NCBI GenBank assembly: GCA_017398045.1
Contig: JAFQHI010000026.1
Span: 35,513 to 99,512 of the forward strand
DNA: 64,000 nucleotides
Direction: 5' to 3'
From: Alistipes sp.
GTDB lineage: Bacteria > Bacteroidota > Bacteroidia > Bacteroidales > Rikenellaceae
Below the pieces are notes generated by a model that had not been told where the DNA came from, searched no databases, and saw nothing but the letters and a program-made list of their open reading frames with translations. The position numbers and the translations under genes are program-made. Of the stretch, positions 61,296 through 64,000 are shown one piece after another. The stretch's first letter is position 1. Each line of letters opens with the position of its first letter.

Positions 61296-62465
61296 TTAAT
61301 AATAGTGTTCTTCATAGACACGACCGTTGCGATAGACACGACGACGGGTACCCATCATGGCGAAAATCAGGAAGGTGACAACGACCACCAGAATCTGTAT
61401 GATGATGCGGAAAATCAGCGTAATCATGGCAATAGCCGAGATGATGCAGCCGATGATATAGACAATCGAGAAAATCGTCACCCAAAGACCCGACACGGGG
61501 CCGAAGCTCTTGACATTGCGCTTGAACGAAATCGTAAGGCCCACGCCTAACGTGGCCAGGAAACCGCCGATACCCAATATATCCATCAGAATCGTGTTCT
61601 CCAGGTCCATGCTCCCCAAAATGAGGATGATAACGATAAGAACGGGAATACAGAGTGCCAAACTCCAAGCGGCCGGCTTAAGGCTGATTTTCCGTTCGTC
61701 GTCGTCCGGAGTGTCGTTCCCCCTGAAGAGTATCCGTTCGTAGAGCTTGATGCTGTATATCTGCGCGGCTACCATCGCAGCGAAGGGAATCACCCGCCAA
61801 AGCGACCCGAAGAAGCCGTAACGGTCGTATTCGCACCACCAGAAAATATCGCTGCCAAACTTGATGTAGCCGTAAATCTCAATCAGCGAGAAGACAAGAA
61901 TCGAGGCGGGAATCACGGCCAGCACAATCGGACGCAGGGCGGCAGATTGGGTCAAAAAATAGAACAGTGCCACCACGGCTGCCGCACCCATCACCAGCAA
62001 CATCATCCATAACGCCGACGACGTGCCATAGAAGCGACCTGCCGTAGAGGTCATCTGATGGCTCTTACCACGAATCATGAAGGCCAGCTCCTCCCGGTCA
62101 CCTCGCTTATCCACCAGCACATCCGACATGGGTGCTCCATAATAGTTCCCCTCATGCTCGAAGACATAGCGGTAGTTATCGACAAAGGCGATGGGCTTAA
62201 AGGTGTAGCCACGCTCGAAGAGGACTTCGGGCGAGTTGGTAAGAGAGACATAGTCGCCACCCTGCCGGGTCAGCTCCTTGCACTCGGCACCGCTGCCACC
62301 CCACGGGTCGATGACAAGCTCCACCTCGCGCTCGGCGAGCGTTTTTTGAATCATGGCGGTGCGCTCCTCGTCCGACAGGTATTTCTTTTCCTCCGTCTCC
62401 TCTTTGGCCGAGAGTGCCGTTACACCCACCAAGAGCAACAGCGATAGTACAAAAAGTCGTTTCAT
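61296..62465 (-). CDS. Secreted-plus-membrane protein of unknown function
   Basis: 389 residues. Signal peptide 1-20 (ends TALSAK). A periplasmic part about 21-145 with EVELVIDPWGGSGAECKEL and a FEHEGNYYGAP segment, then about seven or more membrane helices (about 150-365), ending in RRRVYRNGRVYEEHYY. The start MKRLFVLS was chosen for the signal peptide; the 22 extra codons upstream cover the AraC terminator. It is followed by the small membrane protein and preceded by an AraC-type regulator, which may control it. Family not recognised. Confidence 0.7.
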   Translation of the reverse strand: MKRLFVLSLLLLVGVTALSAKEETEEKKYLSDEERTAMIQKTLAEREVELVIDPWGGSGAECKELTRQGGDYVSLTNSPEVLFERGYTFKPIAFVDNYRYVFEHEGNYYGAPMSDVLVDKRGDREELAFMIRGKSHQMTSTAGRFYGTSSALWMMLLVMGAAAVVALFYFLTQSAALRPIVLAVIPASILVFSLIEIYGYIKFGSDIFWWCEYDRYGFFGSLWRVIPFAAMVAAQIYSIKLYERILFRGNDTPDDDERKISLKPAAWSLALCIPVLIVIILILGSMDLENTILMDILGIGGFLATLGVGLTISFKRNVKSFGPVSGLWVTIFSIVYIIGCIISAIAMITLIFRIIIQILVVVVTFLIFAMMGTRRRVYRNGRVYEEHYY

Positions 62466-62499
62466 GTGATTGGATTTGAATCGTTCGTGATAGTGCAAA

Positions 62500-62530
62500 A
62501 TTAAAAAGCCACCTTTACAGTGGCCTTTCA
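62500..62530 (-). terminator. Terminator of the AraC-type gene
   Basis: AAAAGCCAC-CTTTACA-GTGGCCTTT with T-rich minus-strand end (GGCTTTTTAATTTT). Confidence 0.7.
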
Positions 62531-62569
62531 TTGCATCAAAATGTTCCTTTCAGCGCATCAAAAGAACCC

Positions 62570-63622
62570 TTACGGTTGCTTTTGGGCGAGGATGTGGTCG
62601 CGGTACTCGACATAGGAGCAACCCATGGCTCGCACAAAGACACGGCGGAAGGTCGAAATCGAATTGAATCCGCAGGTCTCGGCCAATTCGGCCATGGTGG
62701 TGGCCGTCTCGGGGTTGTTCAGCTTCTCGAGTGCGGCCTTGAGGCGGAAGCCGTTGATATAGTCGTAGAAGTTTGTGTGCAGCGTGTTGTTCAGATAATT
62801 CGACAGATAGGTGCGGTTTGTTCCCACTTCGGAGGCCAAATCCGAGAGGGTTAGCTGGGGGTTCAGCCAGATACGCTCCTCGTCGAGCAGTTGCGTCAAT
62901 TTGCGCTCCAGGGCGGCTCCCAAAAGGTGGTCCGAGGCGATTTTTGTCGCTCCGTTGGTCGTGGGTGCAATGGCCGGTGTGCGCTGGCGGTCAGCGTAGT
63001 AGAGCGTGATGACCCATAAAAGCAGGAGCATCACCTGATAGCAACTATCCACCACCCACGAAGAGTGGTAGCAGGAGATAATCCATACGATGAGGCAGGC
63101 GGCCAACATCCCTGCCACCCATTTCAACCACCGCACGTGTACATACTCGACGTTCGAAAGATTCTCCCTCAACAGGCGGTTGTAGCGACGGACGGCATAG
63201 ACCATATAGACCACAAAGCCAAGCGCATAGCAGGCCGTAAAGAGAAAGGCAGTGTCCATCATCCAGGCCGCTTCGAAGAGCGCGTATGCTGCAACGAACA
63301 GCAGAAAAGGCGAAACCAAGACCAACGCCCGACGCGGGGTGAACCACCCGGGATTGAGCAGCTCAATCACAAAACTGCAACCGGCCGTGACGGCCGTCAT
63401 ATCTATCAAAATCAGCAGGTTGGAAATGTAGTTGTCGCGGAATACGGGGGCGAAATAAAAGACCAGGTCTTTCGCCTCCAGTACGCCCCAATAGAGCAAT
63501 ACGTAGCCGCACAAACGCTCCAGGCGCGATGCCTCTTTGCGGCGTGCGCGGCTGGCTCCGGCCATAAAGAAATACATGGTCACAAAACCGTGTATGAAGT
63601 AAAACAGACGTTCGTCGAGCAT
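62570..63622 (-). CDS. Membrane-bound AraC-family regulator
   Basis: 350 residues. About seven hydrophobic helices occupy residues 1-225 (for example IWIISCYHSSWVVDS near 175), followed by an AraC HTH domain about 245-345: LSDLASEVGTNRTYLSNYLN (first helix-turn-helix) and MAELAETCGFNSISTFRRVF (second). The type is a membrane sensor fused to DNA-binding, found in Bacteroidota. It would need to bind DNA while tethered to the membrane. The signal is unknown. Confidence 0.88.
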   Translation of the reverse strand: MLDERLFYFIHGFVTMYFFMAGASRARRKEASRLERLCGYVLLYWGVLEAKDLVFYFAPVFRDNYISNLLILIDMTAVTAGCSFVIELLNPGWFTPRRALVLVSPFLLFVAAYALFEAAWMMDTAFLFTACYALGFVVYMVYAVRRYNRLLRENLSNVEYVHVRWLKWVAGMLAACLIVWIISCYHSSWVVDSCYQVMLLLLWVITLYYADRQRTPAIAPTTNGATKIASDHLLGAALERKLTQLLDEERIWLNPQLTLSDLASEVGTNRTYLSNYLNNTLHTNFYDYINGFRLKAALEKLNNPETATTMAELAETCGFNSISTFRRVFVRAMGCSYVEYRDHILAQKQP

Positions 63623-63743
63623 GGGTGAAAAGTGTAACAGGGAATGGATAAACGAAAGTAGGGAGAATATTCAGTTCCGGCAAACTGTAGTCCGAAAAAC
63701 CACCTTTCAAAGCGTACAAAAGCGTCTTTTTGTCGGATTGACA

Positions 63744-63787
63744 CAACGAAAAAGGGTGCTTTAGGAGCGTTCCTTCAGCACCCTTTG
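63744..63787 (-). terminator. Terminator of the partial gene
   Basis: AAAGGGTGCT and AGCACCCTTTG around about 15 nt, with minus-strand T5 after the stem. Confidence 0.7.
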
Positions 63788-63810
63788 CCTATCGGCAAGC
63801 GACCTTGCGG

Positions 63811-64000
63811 CTAGTTGCCACCGGAGGTGAGAATCGTGGCGTGTTGTCGATTGTCGGGGGTGACGGGGGCCGTGCGTAGTGCCTCAAGCATCAGGTCGGT
63901 AATCAGCTCCTCGCGGATGCGTCCCTCGCGGTACACCAGCCCTTGGTAATTCTTAAAGGCGTAGTCGGAGATGGCTACGCGGTACTCGCGCCCCTCTTTG
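63811..64000 (-). CDS. 5'-nucleotidase C-terminal domain protein (3' end only)
   Basis: The last 62 codons to TAG at 63811-63813; the gene continues past the window. It reads EYRVAISDYAFKNYQGLVYR, then IREELITDLMLEAL and ends TILTSGGN. The Y-x-V-A-x-S-D-Y pattern fits the end of the 5'-nucleotidase C-terminal domain, found in periplasmic nucleotide or UDP-sugar hydrolases. Whether the metallophosphatase half is on the same polypeptide cannot be seen. Confidence 0.7.
   Translation of the reverse strand, partial: KEGREYRVAISDYAFKNYQGLVYREGRIREELITDLMLEALRTAPVTPDNRQHATILTSGGN

Overview
The window looks like chromosomal core DNA of a Bacteroidota gut bacterium, most likely Alistipes or a close Rikenellaceae relative. 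The grounds are the protein families (Bat proteins, a BACON/fimbrillin-like lipoprotein, four-helix-bundle suffix proteins, DUF4954, WG-repeat proteins), promoters of the Bacteroidota type (TTTG about 19 nt upstream of TAnnTTTG), and start codons without clear Shine-Dalgarno sequences. The species is an inference. I saw no rRNA, tRNA, CRISPR array, insertion sequence or phage gene.

Layout. 1-7.2 kb: a PepSY-like secreted protein, groES-groEL (split by two palindromic repeat elements), then two four-helix-bundle suffix genes flanking a 44-residue peptide gene and a 718-residue surface lipoprotein, with unusual 9- and 10-bp tandem arrays. 7.2-13 kb: the cell-elongation operon mreB-mreC-mreD-mrdA-rodA. 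13-20 kb: an FMN oxidoreductase, then nadK-uppS-bamA and two Skp-like chaperones, a cell-envelope block. 20-25.9 kb: pdxJ-cca-tsaC, two divergent EamA exporters, a glyoxalase-fold protein, yebC. 26-34 kb: a secreted protein of unknown role, pgi, gpsA, an acetylxylan-esterase-like lipase, a lipoprotein next to a disrupted gene, fbaA. 34-42.9 kb: class I fumarase, batD-batE, recR, an HslJ-like lipoprotein, recF-dciA, a TPR membrane protein and ribH. 43-51.4 kb: a two-component system, a secreted plug-like protein, thrS-infC, pdxA, an RNA methyltransferase and RNase Z. 51.6-57.4 kb: trxB downstream of a compact signalling operon: kinase-WG fusion, DUF4954, von Willebrand A protein and pseudokinase-WG fusion. 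57.4-64 kb: slyD, rpsA, a WG-repeat lipoprotein, two membrane proteins, a membrane-bound AraC-type regulator, and the 3' end of a 5'-nucleotidase-like gene.

Two things stand out. The first is the kinase / DUF4954 / VWA / pseudokinase operon at 52.6-57.4 kb. It resembles TerY-type VWA-plus-kinase phospho-signalling modules but has WG repeats on both kinases and no PP2C phosphatase. The second is a set of non-coding repeats: at least six palindromic elements of about 115-125 bp whose outer arms differ between copies yet pair within each copy, and a separate family of arrays with an exact 10-bp period. Both sit only between genes, and in two places they lie side by side.
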